Assembly (NCBI RefSeq): GCF_000090795.2
Contig: NW_003546271.1
Coordinates: forward strand, 217,742 to 245,201
Source of the DNA: Amphimedon queenslandica
Lineage: Eukaryota; Porifera; Demospongiae; Haplosclerida; Niphatidae
DNA: 27,460 bases
Direction of reading: 5' to 3'
Part shown: piece by piece, positions 1-9,389 of the stretch
Layout: every line of letters starts with the position of its first letter
Position numbering within the stretch: position 1 is the first letter of the stretch
Notes under the pieces: generated by a model
The model's database searches: none
Told to the model about the DNA's origin: nothing
The model's input: only the letters and a program-made list of their open reading frames with translations
Position numbers and translations under genes: made by a program

Positions 1-2
1 TG

Positions 3-344
3 TACGTACAGAAGCCTGCCATCTCTGTCCTCAAAACAGCAGAGAAAAAAAAGAAATTAAAGTATGGAGCAGACTGTGAAAGGTATCATGCTACATTCAC
101 TCCTCTCTGTGTGACTATTGATGGCCTCCTAGCCCCTGAAATGTCACGATTTATCAAATACCTATCAGTCAGACTATCTAAGAAGAGGGATCTTAACTAT
201 AATACTGTACTCTACTGGGTGAGATCCAAACTGTCCCTCTTACTAGTACGTGCCACTAATCTGTGTGTGCGTGGTTCCAGTTCTAAGTGGAGAGGATTGG
301 GATTTGAGGATGGTGGTGGACTCATTAATTCTCACATTCATTGA
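3..344 (+). pseudogene. 3' end of a retroelement reverse-transcriptase ORF (partial, cut by window edge)
   Basis: The frame is open from base 3 to a TGA at 342-344, with no start inside the window. The translation resembles the C-terminal tail that follows the RT domain in many invertebrate non-LTR-like elements: an ERYHATFTPL segment, then IDGLLAPE, then a helical stretch ending in LYWVRSKLSLLLVRATNLC and LRGSSSKW-type residues. That pattern (HFTPF, DG.LG.EA, YGYVRARLS.ALVRATHLCLRG) is what I recognise; there are no catalytic residues in this piece. The last residues after the Glu-Asp-Gly-Gly-Gly run look non-homologous, so the true element sequence probably stops around 310-330 and the stop is supplied by flanking DNA. 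It directly abuts the truncated 3' end of the minus-strand Helitron. The element class (LINE or other) is inferred, not proven. Confidence 0.5.
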
Positions 345-1562
345 CCATTTTGGAGGCAAGTAATATTCATCCCACGTCTACCGCTAAAAATGAAGGTAGT
401 CTTGTGCTTTTCTAGAGGTACTGCATTGGGAAAAGTATTCTTAAATGGACCAATAGTTGTCTCATTTAAACATACTGTTTGGTTATCAAATTTGACTAAT
501 ATTCTAATAGGACAATTTTCTTCGTTCATTGCAACATGAACGACTTCTCCTCTGGCCCCATTAACCTGTCCATCAGAGACATCTACATTAAGAGTAAGCA
601 CGAGACGAGCTCCAACAGATAATTTTAATGTGGAATGTAGATTTCTGGTCTCCGTTCTTTTATCTGGTACATTTCACAGGTCAATGGGTTCACCACCTGT
701 TGCATCACCTGCTTCAATCAACAACTGTTCTACTTTAGATGATAGCTTGTTCAGCATGAATTTGCTTTAGTCATCTACATCTTTGTTCAGGCGATATACA
801 TACAGAGCGTGAGTTGGATAATCACGTGATTTAGGAGTGATAATTCTACTTTGCAGAACATTAATGTCTTCATCAGTACAGCTATTTGTACGAACCCTAC
901 ATAAAAGTTCAGTGAAAAGGCTTTCACCTCGTTGCCACATAATATCATAGAGTTGAATCACTTGAAAGTTATCTTTCCATAAGGAACCAGACCCATGTAA
1001 AGAAGCTAAAGAGCCATCATTCACAATACCAAACAAAGGAGCTCGTCCCACTGGAGGTAACTGATACAAATCATCAACTGCAAGGACACTAACATCCCCA
1101 ATCATTACATCTTTGGGAAGACTCTTTCATGGAGTCTTTTGTTTAGTAGTAAAGGTAAGTTTGACCCAACCATAGACACCTCATCTATTATGAGGAGTTT
1201 TTAGTTGCTCAGACGTGCACGTAGCATGTTGGCCTTATCATTACTCAGTTGCAGATGGCAAAGTTTACCACAACCCATGTCATTCCATTTATATTGAAAG
1301 CCACAACACCTGTTGGTGCAGTTAGGAGCACAGCTACATCACCAGAAAGCCTTAACAGCTTTATGTACTTGTCTGATGACATGAGACTTCCCAACACCAC
1401 TAGGACAACAATGAAACACTCTGTAAGGTTCAACTTAAGTGTTGTTATGCAAAGCTATGACAGCTTTTTTGCACCACCTACGATTCAACATTACTACATC
1501 ACTTTGCCTTGATTTCAATCAACGTATTAACTTTCTATATGGATCAGAAAGAATTTCCTTAT
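345..1562 (-). pseudogene. PIF1-type helicase domain of the Helitron (frameshifted)
   Basis: The DNA-unwinding module of the Helitron. In minus-strand order one sees a Walker A motif (SGVGKSH at 1381-1403) in one frame, the following APTGVVAFNINGMT motif (about 1290-1325) in another, Walker B LIIDEVSMVG (1165-1194), the motif III region VLAVDDLYQLPPVG (about 1040-1080; usual family form GD..QLPPV), and the C-terminal DVSDGQVNGARGEVV segment (about 550-575). Frame changes occur between Walker A and motif Ia and near 1110; stop codons fall near 765 (TAA) and 675 (TGA). The region N-terminal to Walker A (1440-1562) has further stops. All motifs are recognisable, so decay is moderate, but ATPase activity is impossible without repair of several lesions. 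The last conserved helicase block is missing at the 345 junction. Confidence 0.85.
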
Positions 1563-1803
1563 TTGTGACCATAATTGACAAAAGGTACCTTATGGCCGAT
1601 AGAGAAATAGGTCTTTATAGCCTACAAAATCCAACTTCCTGAGCTTTAATGATCATAAAATTAGTCTGGAGGATGCAAAAAGTTACTATGTAACTTTTAG
1701 AACCAATGCTTGTCTAATAGAGCACTCACAAGTTAATATTTTTCATTATAATGATAAATTTAAAAATCCGCCATAAGGTACCTTTTGTCAATTATGGTCA
1801 CAT
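1563..1803. mobile_element. MITE with perfect 33-bp terminal inverted repeats, nested in the Helitron
   Basis: Bases 1563-1595 (beginning TGTGACCATAATTGACAAAA) and 1771-1803 are perfect inverted copies over 33 bp; similarity continues with one mismatch for about 4 bases further inside. The 241-bp unit interrupts Helitron coding sequence: the minus-strand reading runs through a GVRFEAAAN segment immediately on the high-coordinate side and resumes in Helitron-like sequence on the low-coordinate side. There is no ORF. Flanks (TTATT on the left, TTTGC on the right) show no convincing duplication longer than TT, so the superfamily is undetermined. Identical 33-bp termini in a heavily mutated host element imply that it inserted later. 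Confidence 0.85.
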
Positions 1804-3430
1804 TTGCAGCAGCTTCAAATCGAACACCTAGTGACTGAGGCATATTGTTAATGTGATCATTTACTCAAATGTCTTCCTGAGTCACTTCTGTAAGCTCTTT
1901 GCTACACTCTTGAAGAGCACGTGATTTACCTTCTTCAGTAGAACGGGCTATCTCTTCCCAGATATTCTCTGGAGGACCCTCCAGAGTCATGTCAATATCA
2001 TCAACATAAACAAAGTATATTTTTTCTCATTACTAGAAATAATTGAGTGAACATAATTGTAATGTTCCTCATAGGTGGAATAACCACCAAGCAAGTCTAC
2101 ATCCTCATCATACCAATTTGCTCTGTACCAATCTGATGGATCAGACTCATAGTTGAACTTTCTAAATCTAATGACAGCTTCCCACGCCCCTTTGTTCATT
2201 TTCCCAAAACCACATGTTAAAATTATTTCTTTCTCAGTTTCTGGCACACTGCCATCAATAGGGGGAAATGCGTCTCTTGATTCTTCATCATCCCATCATC
2301 ACCAACTCTGCAGTCAGCAACATAATTTGCAGCAAAATCAGCCAAGGACATTGATTGTAAGCTTTGTGGTCTGTGTTGATGTCTATCTGTTAGGTTCGTT
2401 ATAAAAACATTGGTATCATCATCAACTAAATTAAAAAGCAATGTGTCTTCTTTTAACTGTGCAATTTTAATATTCTTTGTGTTTGTGTTTATAAAAACTA
2501 CAGTTCTACTTAGCATTTTTAAAGGCAATGAAAGTATTCTGTAGACTACCTCTTCTGCAGTTACAACTCGGTTTGCCAAAAAGGCATAGCCTATTCTACA
2601 AAGCTGAACAGTCAAATCTTCGTTCTAACTTCTTCAGAAACAGAATGAAGCAATTCACTCATTGACTTTTTTGCCTTCATGATGTATGAAGCAACATATA
2701 ATACGCAGGCATACACATACTTAATGTCCATATTTGCTCCCCGTGCCTTCAAGATGGCACTTTTGTAATTATTGACATTACATTCAAATGGTTCTCTTTT
2801 TAATACAATAATGTTACCTCTAGTGGAATAAGTTATTGCTCTAGAGTAATCTGTTGGATCAACTTAATCCAATCTTAGCAAATGAGTAAGACTGACATCA
2901 CTTGTCTATCAAGTAAAATTTTATGTACTTTTCTTAATATTTTAGAAGCATCATTAAAATTGTCGTCAGTTGTTGGACTCGTACTTAAAGTATTTTTACT
3001 CGGAGAATGAGGAAATTGGAATCAACAGTACTTGTTCCTACGACAATACAAAGAGTGCTTTTGTTGCTGCAATAAAAGAACTTGTTCCTTCAATTTTCCT
3101 TCTTTATGTGCTTTTGAACAAGTTACATACTCATCTATGAACTCAAACTAACTTATTATCGTCAATTCCAAACTTGGGGGCTTTTTCCACCCAAATGTGG
3201 GTATCAGCATGAGGGGACCCCCTAGATTGCAATTCAATTCTAATTAAAAAATGAACAATATTCCTGAGGTTATGCGAAAGATTCTAAAAAATCATTAAAA
3301 ATGTATGTATTCTGTATTGAATATGACGGGCAGCAGTGACAGGATTATGTCATAATATCAAGAGGGCATTGTCCATCAGCAGGAGCAACTGAATAAATTT
3401 GGGCTTCTACCTCAGGATCCTGTGGCAATA
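1804..3430 (-). pseudogene. Helitron Rep (HUH) core and Rep-helicase linker, internally deleted
   Basis: The best-preserved part is 2615-1804: VVYRILSLPLKMLSRTVVFIN, VFITNLTDRHQHRP, SLADFAANYV, EAVIRFRKFNYESDP, DVDLLGGYSTYEEHY and the acidic LEGPPENIWEEIARSTEEGKSRAL-type segment, all typical of the region between the Rep and helicase domains. Further N-terminal, 3260-3150 encodes IRIELQSRGSPH followed by ADTHIWVEKAPKFGIDD, which is the HUH block; the second metal-binding His of the usual PH-A-H pattern is an Asp codon (GAT). Only about 75-100 bp upstream lies the SVAPADGQCPLDIMT segment (about 3345-3420), which in intact relatives precedes the HUH block by some 200 or more residues, so most of the N-terminal Rep domain has been deleted. 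Stops and frameshifts occur throughout. Confidence 0.75.
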
Positions 3431-3635
3431 ATATGCTTGCCATTGCAGCCCGACCTGTTATTTGTCTTACATGCTCATCTCCTCGAATTGTGGCATTATC
3501 AAGTATATCAGGTCAACATCATTGTTACCATTTGAACTAACTACAGGTGCAAGAATATCAGTACAAGTAGAGCCTATGCTGTTACATGTTGTAGATACAT
3601 TTGATGGCTCATGAGCTAAACTATTAATGCTAGAG

Positions 3636-4035
3636 ATGAGATCCAGGCCAACATAGTGAGTTTCACTTATCTGACCTACATGTACAGTATCTATAGTGTT
3701 TGCCACAATTTGGGGTAACAGTGACAATGTTTGAGCCAAGTGTTGTGAAAATTTTCATTCAATATGTAACATATTAGTTAACGTGAAAATTGTAATATAA
3801 TCACCCCAAGCTCGACCACTTAAATTTAATAAGTAGTTGTCCGATCACAGTGCATTACCAGAGACACTAGTAATATAGTCAGAAAGATGACTACCATCGG
3901 GAGCTGTGGGATTAGCTCTGAAGTAAGCTACAACTCTTGCTCTTAAATCAGAAGCATATTCACTGCTCAAAAGTAGATGTGCAATGGCATGAAAATGGCA
4001 ACTGCCATCTCCTGGCACATCAAAAATAATATAAC
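3636..4035 (-). pseudogene. OTU-like cysteine protease domain inside the Helitron
   Basis: OTU domains are deubiquitinase-type cysteine proteases; they are known passengers of some animal Helitrons. Here the minus strand reads YIIFDVPGDGSCHFHAIAHL, with the Asp and catalytic Cys of the D-G-(N/S)-C-x-F motif (Cys codon at 3998-4000), followed about 110 residues later by SETHYVGLD, which supplies the catalytic His (codon at 3656-3658). The spacing fits a small OTU fold. The intervening Leu-Arg-Ala-Arg-Val-Val and DGSHLSDYIT segments match the usual helices. Two TGA/TAG-type stops (one apparently replacing a Trp after GNAL) and a frameshift just N-terminal at about 4030-4060 inactivate it. An acidic or variable linker (4308-4060) separates it from the DUF6570-like region. 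Confidence 0.8.
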
Positions 4036-4439
4036 CATGCTTCCTGACAAAGCTGGCAAGGTTACATATGGAGTGTCTACTTCTATAGCAACCTCATTTT
4101 GGTTGTTAATTTCAGATGAAAGTGGATCATTTACTGAAACATTTTCAGCTGGTACACTCCTATGCAGTTCAATCGATTTCATAGGAACGTCATTTTCATC
4201 TCTTATTTCAAGTGAATGTGTATTATGGACTATGTAATTGTCATTGCTGGGTTCTTGCAACAAACTGAAGAAAATTACATTGTCATCTACAGCTGCATCA
4301 GCTACCATATTTTGGTTTTTTTGGTATCTTTATTAAGTGGGTTGTGAACTTTAAGCTAACAAAGCATTTAATACCACATCAGGACGTACATACCCATGCA
4401 TGTAATGTCCTTTGTAGCATAACTTTCGTTTAAGTTTCA

Positions 4440-5172
4440 AAACCATGATTTAAGGTAAACGTGGTAGCACATGACAAATATTATTAACATTACAAGGAAC
4501 ATTGACAATAGGTCCATTTGTTGACGTTCACTTACCAGCAGGTAAGGACGCCATTTTCATAAATGGTATCCTCAAGCTAATAAGATTAATTTCAATGTCA
4601 TCTAGATTTTTAAGTTCAGGTGGTATTTCTGGTAACAATAATCCATTAATTTTGGCCATTAAAAGGACTTTACCTCCCTTTAAGGCTCGATGACAAGTAT
4701 GGCCAACCCATTCAGCACCATCTTTACATACATACATAAGTGAAAAAACCCTATGTAGCGTTTCAGGGTCAGCTTTGCTATATTTGTCTGCAAAATTGAT
4801 ACACACTATGATAGCATATCATACGATGGCATACTGTACACACATGGTCTGGATTAAATCTAATTTTCTTTTAAAAGATGCTATAGTGTCATTTAAAGAA
4901 ATTGTTTTACTTGTGTTGGACCTCTGACTAGCAGAATTGAGTGCTTTTCTAACTTGTGATTGCTCTGGATCTTCATCTCTTCTAACAATGCACAAGTTCT
5001 GCTTGTTTAACTGCTTTCTGTGTGCAGCAGCTTCTGAAGTTTTACGTGCTCTTTGTTCACGCTGATTTTTGTCATTCCTTCCTATTATTACATCAGCAGA
5101 CTCATTTGCTCTTAAATGAGACATGTGAAGCGTATTTTGTATTTGGAAAAGTTGTTTGATCAATTGATTCAT
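4440..5172 (-). pseudogene. Helitron N-terminal region: basic linker and DUF6570-like domain
   Basis: Two open stretches on the minus strand, 5172-4819 and 4806-4528, continue into one another with a stop and frame change near 4810. The first is rich in Lys, Arg and Gln (NQREQRARKTSEAAAHRKQ) with no recognised fold. The second carries CRRALKGG-like and MAKINGLLLPEIPPEL, then INLISLRIPFMKMASLPAGK, the signature of the DUF6570-type region of animal Helitrons, followed after a stop by NGPIVNVPCNVNNI and RKLCYKGHYMHGYVRP (about 4505-4385). Its role in transposition is not known. Stops at about 4527 and 4340 show the same decay as the rest of the element. Confidence 0.7.
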
Positions 5173-5402
5173 TACTTCTACAATTAGCCATATTTATCTT
5201 TTTTTTATCATTTCTTACAGCTTTTTCATAAATTGATGCGTTAGCAGTTATATCTGCCATTCACTTCTTCGATTGTTGTTTTTTGACTTCCTTAATTTCT
5301 TTTTCTTTTAATATAGTCATACGTTCTGAAAAATTTAAAGATTTTATACCTTTCTTGATCTTGAAATTATGTCCGCATTGATTACAAATCAATGTATTTA
5401 TT

Positions 5403-5621
5403 CTATGTTTTAAAGCAGTGAAGACATTTCATGGTTAGTTGTATAGCAATGCTACCTCTTTTATGATGCTTAAAACAATGACTAGAGTGGTCACAGTTTA
5501 ATTTGTGATTGTCATTAAATTGTGAACATAGTGGACACTTTTTGTAGAGCCCAGGGTGAACCTCTATATCTCCTCCCAATAATAACAAATTTAAAGTAAC
5601 AAACAAAATCAAAGAATGCAT
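5403..5621 (-). pseudogene. Helitron N-terminal leader: hydrophobic segment, degenerate 2A-like motif, Cys/His pairs
   Basis: This is a 72-codon open frame from an ATG at 5621. Residues 4-15 are strongly hydrophobic (LILFVTLNLLLL). Residues 16-25 read GGDIEVHPGL (5547-5576), matching the ribosome-skipping 2A-like consensus D-(V/I)-E-x-N-P-G-P at every position except Asn (His here) and the final Pro (Leu here). Residues 29-69 hold CPLC, C43, H45, H48, C49, H52, H53 and CLHC, a zinc-binding pattern. A second frame just downstream (5395-5360) encodes CNQCGH and a Lys-rich helix, suggesting continuation after a frameshift. 2A-like leaders of this kind are known from invertebrate non-LTR retrotransposons and some immune-receptor genes. 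Attribution to this Helitron rests on adjacency and orientation; it may be a separate element. Confidence 0.5.
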
Positions 5622-6812
5622 TCAATATCGAAGGACACAGCAATGTTCACTTTTGTGAGCTACATAAGAAGCTTTAGTTGTACAACTAACATGGAAAGAG
5701 CCTACAAAGCAGCCTGTAGCAGCTCTGTATTGCTCAATACTTATCATGGCATTTAAAATTGATGACTCACAGTTCATTGTTCACTGCAGAAGAATTTTCA
5801 AGCACAGAAAAAGACAACAGTAAAACCTTCAATCAGTAAAAAATAACTTTTAAAAATTTCATATCATGTAAAGAATAATGAAATAATTATGTACCAAAAG
5901 GTATCATGACTGTAATCAAGACTCTTGCAGTAATAGTGGACCAAAGATCAATACAGCAAAAGTAGACCACTTTAACAACTCATCAACTTTAAAAAAAGCC
6001 CTGCACAACATGTATTTCAATGCACAGTTAAAATAGTGATTTACTGAAGTCACTGGGTTGAGATATGCAAATCAGAAGGATTCAAGACTTAGAAATAACA
6101 GTATACAGGTTTAACAAAAGTAACACAAGTAGCTTATACTAAGGGGAGTAAGAGAATATTATAGAATATAGCGTACTAGGACTAATTCACTAGAGCAACA
6201 CCTTGAGCAAGACAAAGAAAACTTATAATTGACAAAAAAATAACCACAGAGGAAATAAGAAAGGTGTGGCTCGATGAAGCTATGCACCGCCTAGGCTCCG
6301 TATCTCGTATGTTCCATGGCTCTCAATCATGTCATTCATGAACAGAATGAAGATTTTAATACAAAATTAAAATGTTTAAATTCAATTTCAAAAATCTATA
6401 ACTTCATGTATTTAGTCTATACATCACTTTCTTTATTATAAGAGAGTTGCCAGTAGTTCAGACTACATTTAGGATTCAAAACATTGTTGGCTTTTGCTGA
6501 CTAGTATAAGACGAATGAAGATGTCTACCAAGAAAAAAATTTACCTAGATTTTGTCAGTGTTCACAATGGGACTTTTCAGGACAGAAACAAAGACCAGAG
6601 AGGGTTTGTTGACAGGACAGAAGACGCCTACATAGTAAAGAAACAAAATATTAATGCAACAATAATACTATAACATAAACAGTGCTGTGCAGTAATCTTC
6701 CACGTTATTCTTCAAAAATCATGCAGAGATGTATACAGAAAATTTCTGACATGACTTGTTTATGCTACAATAAACAGTAATGCTAATTTATAAAGATTTG
6801 TACTTAGCCAAC
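5622..6812. other. Gap between the Helitron and the P-like pseudogene; no gene recognised
   Basis: AT-rich sequence without a conserved ORF. It should hold the 5' end of the Helitron (a TC terminus on the minus strand) and the 3' exons of the P-like gene, but I could not fix either. One exon-like stretch on the minus strand, about 6630-6537, is bounded by TATGTAG and CTAGGTAAAT and has a Cys-rich reading in one frame; it has no recognisable homology and is not called. A GC-richer patch at 6265-6330 contains GCACCGCCTAGGCTCCGTATC and shows no tRNA or other RNA fold that I can see. Confidence 0.4.
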
Positions 6813-7037
6813 CTGCATTATTTTTCCTGGGGCCATGTTTAACTTGGTCCAGGAGTCACGTATATTATACACTTCCTTTATTTTGGGAACCATTCTAGTC
6901 AAACCTTGCTTGGCACGTTCACACTCATGATAATACATAGCCTTTATAGTGCTCCAACCAAACCTCAATCCATTGAACATGAACTGTTTGGTACCTTCAT
7001 CTTCAGAGGAATGAAGTGCATTAATCATATTTTTGAG

Positions 7038-7093
7038 CTATGTGATGTAGATAAAGGTAAAAATAGGAAAGAACAATTAGAAAAGTATCTTAC
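7038..7093 (-). other. Intron of the P-like pseudogene (56 nt)
   Basis: Donor GTAAGA at 7093, pyrimidine-rich tract, acceptor ACATAG ending at 7038. Splicing joins VCPTHQ to LKNMINALHSS in phase 0, the expected family order. Confidence 0.75.
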
Positions 7094-7185
7094 TTGGTGA
7101 GTTGGACAAACTAGCCAAAAAATTACATTGGGTGGGTCAAATGGATTTAGCATAAGAGGGGAAACTTTGTATGGTTCTTCATTGT

Positions 7186-7233
7186 CTGTTACATAAATTA
7201 TATAAATTATATGCAACAGTAATTGAATTATAC
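7186..7233 (-). other. Intron of the P-like pseudogene (48 nt)
   Basis: Donor G/GTATAA at 7233, acceptor TATGTAACAG ending at 7186. Splicing joins a GAYPIVR frame to DNEEPYKVSPLML in phase 1, restoring a codon across the junction. Confidence 0.7.
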
Positions 7234-7442
7234 CTCTGACTATGGGATAAGCTCCAAATTGACTGTATTGCCTTAATCAAAGTCAGATTACTCGAAGTAC
7301 TGTCACAAACAAGTAACATAGTTCTTAACGAATGAAGCTGAAACAGCTTATTGTCTCCATGACACATGAGTAGAGAAATTTACTATTGATCGTGCTTGAA
7401 GATGTGTAGTATGGCCCAACAATATCAAAAGAAATTAAACAA

Positions 7443-7498
7443 AAGTATTTTTTAATGTTTATAGAATTTTTTAATGTCCGAGTACTTGTCAAGTCTCT
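7443..7498 (-). other. Probable unrecognised intron (about 54 nt) read through in frame
   Basis: Between the conserved LQFLWRDLTS and FDIVGPYYTSS blocks there are 18 extra codons of AT-rich, non-conserved sequence. The length fits the 48-56 nt introns of the same gene, and a GTACTC donor is present, but the expected AG acceptor reads CT (TTAATTTCT). Approximate limits. Confidence 0.4.
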
Positions 7499-7889
7499 CC
7501 ATAGAAATTGCAAAATGTACGATGTTTGCTGAACACTTTCTTTGTCATTCAACAATCTACATATATCACCGAGGGAAGATTGATTCTTTCGTGTCATACA
7601 TAAGCCAATGACTGTTTGACTTCGAGAATGCCACATCAACCAACTAATCACCTTCACCTCATCAAATATCATTACTCTAACTTTCTGTGACTCCTGCCAT
7701 GAGTCATAAACTTTTCATAATGTAGCAGATACTGGAAAACCTGTTCAGCAATGCAATCATGACATGCACCAGACTGGTGTAGGAATGCTCCAGTATATGT
7801 TTGTAGGGTCAAACGGGATGGTAGTTGTAATATATTGAAATACTTGAGAGCTTCATAGGCAGCGGGACTCCGTGAAAACACAGCCAAAG

Positions 7890-7938
7890 CTATTATAATT
7901 AAATATATATTGAAAGTCTCAATTTTTTCCATGCTTAT
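7890..7938 (-). other. Intron 2 of the P-like pseudogene (49 nt) with ATAAGC in place of a GT donor
   Basis: Exon 2 ends in frame at ATG-G (7939) and exon 3 restarts at 7889 as CTTTGGCTG, giving the expected IR-x-ALAVFSR junction. The intron then begins ATAAGC and ends AATAG. This looks like a canonical GTAAGC donor with G mutated to A, consistent with decay; a genuine AT-AG intron is less likely. Confidence 0.5.
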
Positions 7939-7986
7939 CCATTCTTATTGTAACAAAACTCCATCGATTACTTTTTTTTCCATTTC

Positions 7987-8034
7987 CTATACAAAATTAA
8001 CTATCATCATATTACACATTTTTCTCAAACTTAC
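7987..8034 (-). other. Intron 1 of the P-like pseudogene (48 nt)
   Basis: Donor GTAAGT (8034-8029), acceptor TTTTGTATAG ending at 7987. The splice keeps the frame that leads into NGKKSNRWSFVTIR, the expected family segment. Confidence 0.65.
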
Positions 8035-8909
8035 TGTTACAATCTTAATCTTTCTTAAAAGTCCTGTTGAACTGACGGTTTATCAGTGGCCCATATTTCC
8101 TTAATTCTCTCTCCGACTCCATGATTATCCCCCTCCTCAAACAACTTAGCTAGTTCATCCAAACACTTACTGTCAATTGTAGCCACTACCTCACTCATTT
8201 CCTCATCCTGCTCATTGTTGAAAGGGATATCCATATCAATTTCATACTTCTTCCGTTTTCGTACATCACCATCTCTTTTTATCTTTGCATTACTCTTCCT
8301 TTTCAACTGACTCTTACGAGACATATGCATCAATGTGGCACGTGACGAAGGACTGCATCTCTTGGTCTTTTTGGATGGGGTTTCAGAAGCCTTCCGCTTC
8401 ATTTGATGAGCCAAATCATTCTTCAATCTATTACAATGTCAGCAGCCAACAAAATCTAATTCTCTCGTAGCAACAGGCACGTATTTACCCAACTCAAACC
8501 ACAATAGGCATGACTTTGAATCAATACGAAGAATGGGACACTCAACTCTTCTAAGGCTTTTGGGATCAAAAGGAACTATTACGCGAAAATCTTTGTAGGT
8601 TAATTCATCAATGCCAGGACAAAACTTAAAGTTGGAAGAATAAGGAGAATATTTACTTAGTAGAGAATGTAAAAAATTAGTGGAAGAAGAGACAATACTG
8701 CATTCCACCTCTTTTAACATTATGTGTATAACATACTCTTGTGGTTGACCTGCTTGGCCAGTTATGATTCTACAACGAGAGGTAGGTCCTAAAGGAGGGT
8801 GATTGTAGATAATTCTGTGCTGAATCAAAAGGGCTTGTTCTCCATTATATTCAGCAACGGAAATGACAAAACCTTTCACTTTCTCCACTTCTTTCTTGAT
8901 ATCCTCCAT

Positions 8910-9389
8910 CTTGCAATGTGATTAATAACTAAATCCAGCCCACAAAATTATTAAAACGGACAACAAACACCCCCATTAATTATTATAATGATATTCAATG
9001 AGGCAAATTAACATCTTTCCTGCTAATAGAAATATACAGAAACAAGCGTAACAGGGTAAAAAATATTCCTATAATTGATTTCACCACCTTGCAAGTACAA
9101 CTTGGTCATTAAGACTTATAGAGGTTCTCTCTACCTTATAATGCTTTCAGAGAAGTCTTTAGACAGTATCTCTATGCTCTCTTGCTGTTAGAAAGCTCTT
9201 AACTTTGTCCCATGTGTAAGCCGCCATTTTGTTTGCCATGACCACACCCACTCACGTAAAGGAGCGTGGGCGGGTGGTTGCTAAGGCTTGTTATTTCTCC
9301 AATACAACGTGTATAGAAGAAATGTAAGTGTGGACATACAAATAAAAATATATATATATACATAGCGCGACGGTGAATTCAATTATAGG
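8910..9389. other. Upstream flank of the P-like pseudogene; no gene
   Basis: No ORF of note. On the plus strand a YY1-like GCCGCCATTTTG occurs at about 9220-9232, and a GC-rich imperfect inverted repeat (ACCACACCCACTCACG against CGTGGGCGGGTGGT) lies at 9241-9284. These could be promoter elements of the P-like gene or part of an undetected element end. A TATATATATA tract lies at about 9348-9359. Confidence 0.35.

Larger units (their letters stand above)
345..5621 (-). mobile_element. Decayed Helitron (rolling-circle transposon) with OTU protease domain, 3'-truncated
   Basis: Read on the minus strand, the block contains in order the parts of an animal Helitron protein: N-terminal Cys/His region (5621-5300), basic linker (5172-4819), DUF6570-like region (4806-4440), OTU protease (about 4030-3640), Rep core (about 3420-2620), Rep-helicase linker (2615-1804) and PIF1 helicase (1535-345). 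Frames change many times and TGA/TAA/TAG stops interrupt every part, so it cannot make a functional protein. The helicase ends just before the motif expected after the 2B-like region (TQFPL...HK.QG), so the 3' end with its CTRR and hairpin is lost at the junction near 345. I could not locate a 5' TC terminus upstream of 5621. A MITE (1563-1803) is nested in it. Domain assignment is from conserved motifs known in the family; no alignment was run. Confidence 0.85.
6813..8909 (-). pseudogene. P-element-like transposase gene with short introns, decayed
   Basis: The minus strand encodes the conserved core of a P-like transposase family found in marine invertebrates. Exon 1 starts at ATG 8909 (MEDIKKEVEKV), followed by a domain I do not recognise and a Lys/Arg-rich linker (8420-8200) ending in ELAKLFEEGD. 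Exons 2-3 carry SNRWSFVTIR and LAVFSRSPAAYEALK, then the RNase H-like catalytic core: FDEVKVIS with the first acidic residue (about 7650-7672), LQFLWRDLTS, FDIVGPYYTSS and LLVCDSTSSN with the second Asp. Exons 4-5 carry NEEPYKVSPLML and ECERAKQGLTRMVPKIKEVY. Lesions are an in-frame TGA at 8439-8441, a frameshift near 8060, a TAA near 8045, a frameshift near 7700, an apparent unspliced insert near 7490 and a frameshift near 7270. The 3' exons after the donor at 6812 were not found, and no terminal repeats were seen. Confidence 0.8.

Noticed and set aside
1249..1642. Plus-strand open frames over the Helitron helicase
   Set aside because: Antisense shadows of the minus-strand helicase motifs, and they run into the nested MITE.
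3194..3211. Six-base insertion in the HUH motif
   Set aside because: Comparison with the usual PHAHT(x)xW pattern shows that a single His-to-Asp substitution explains the reading without an insertion.
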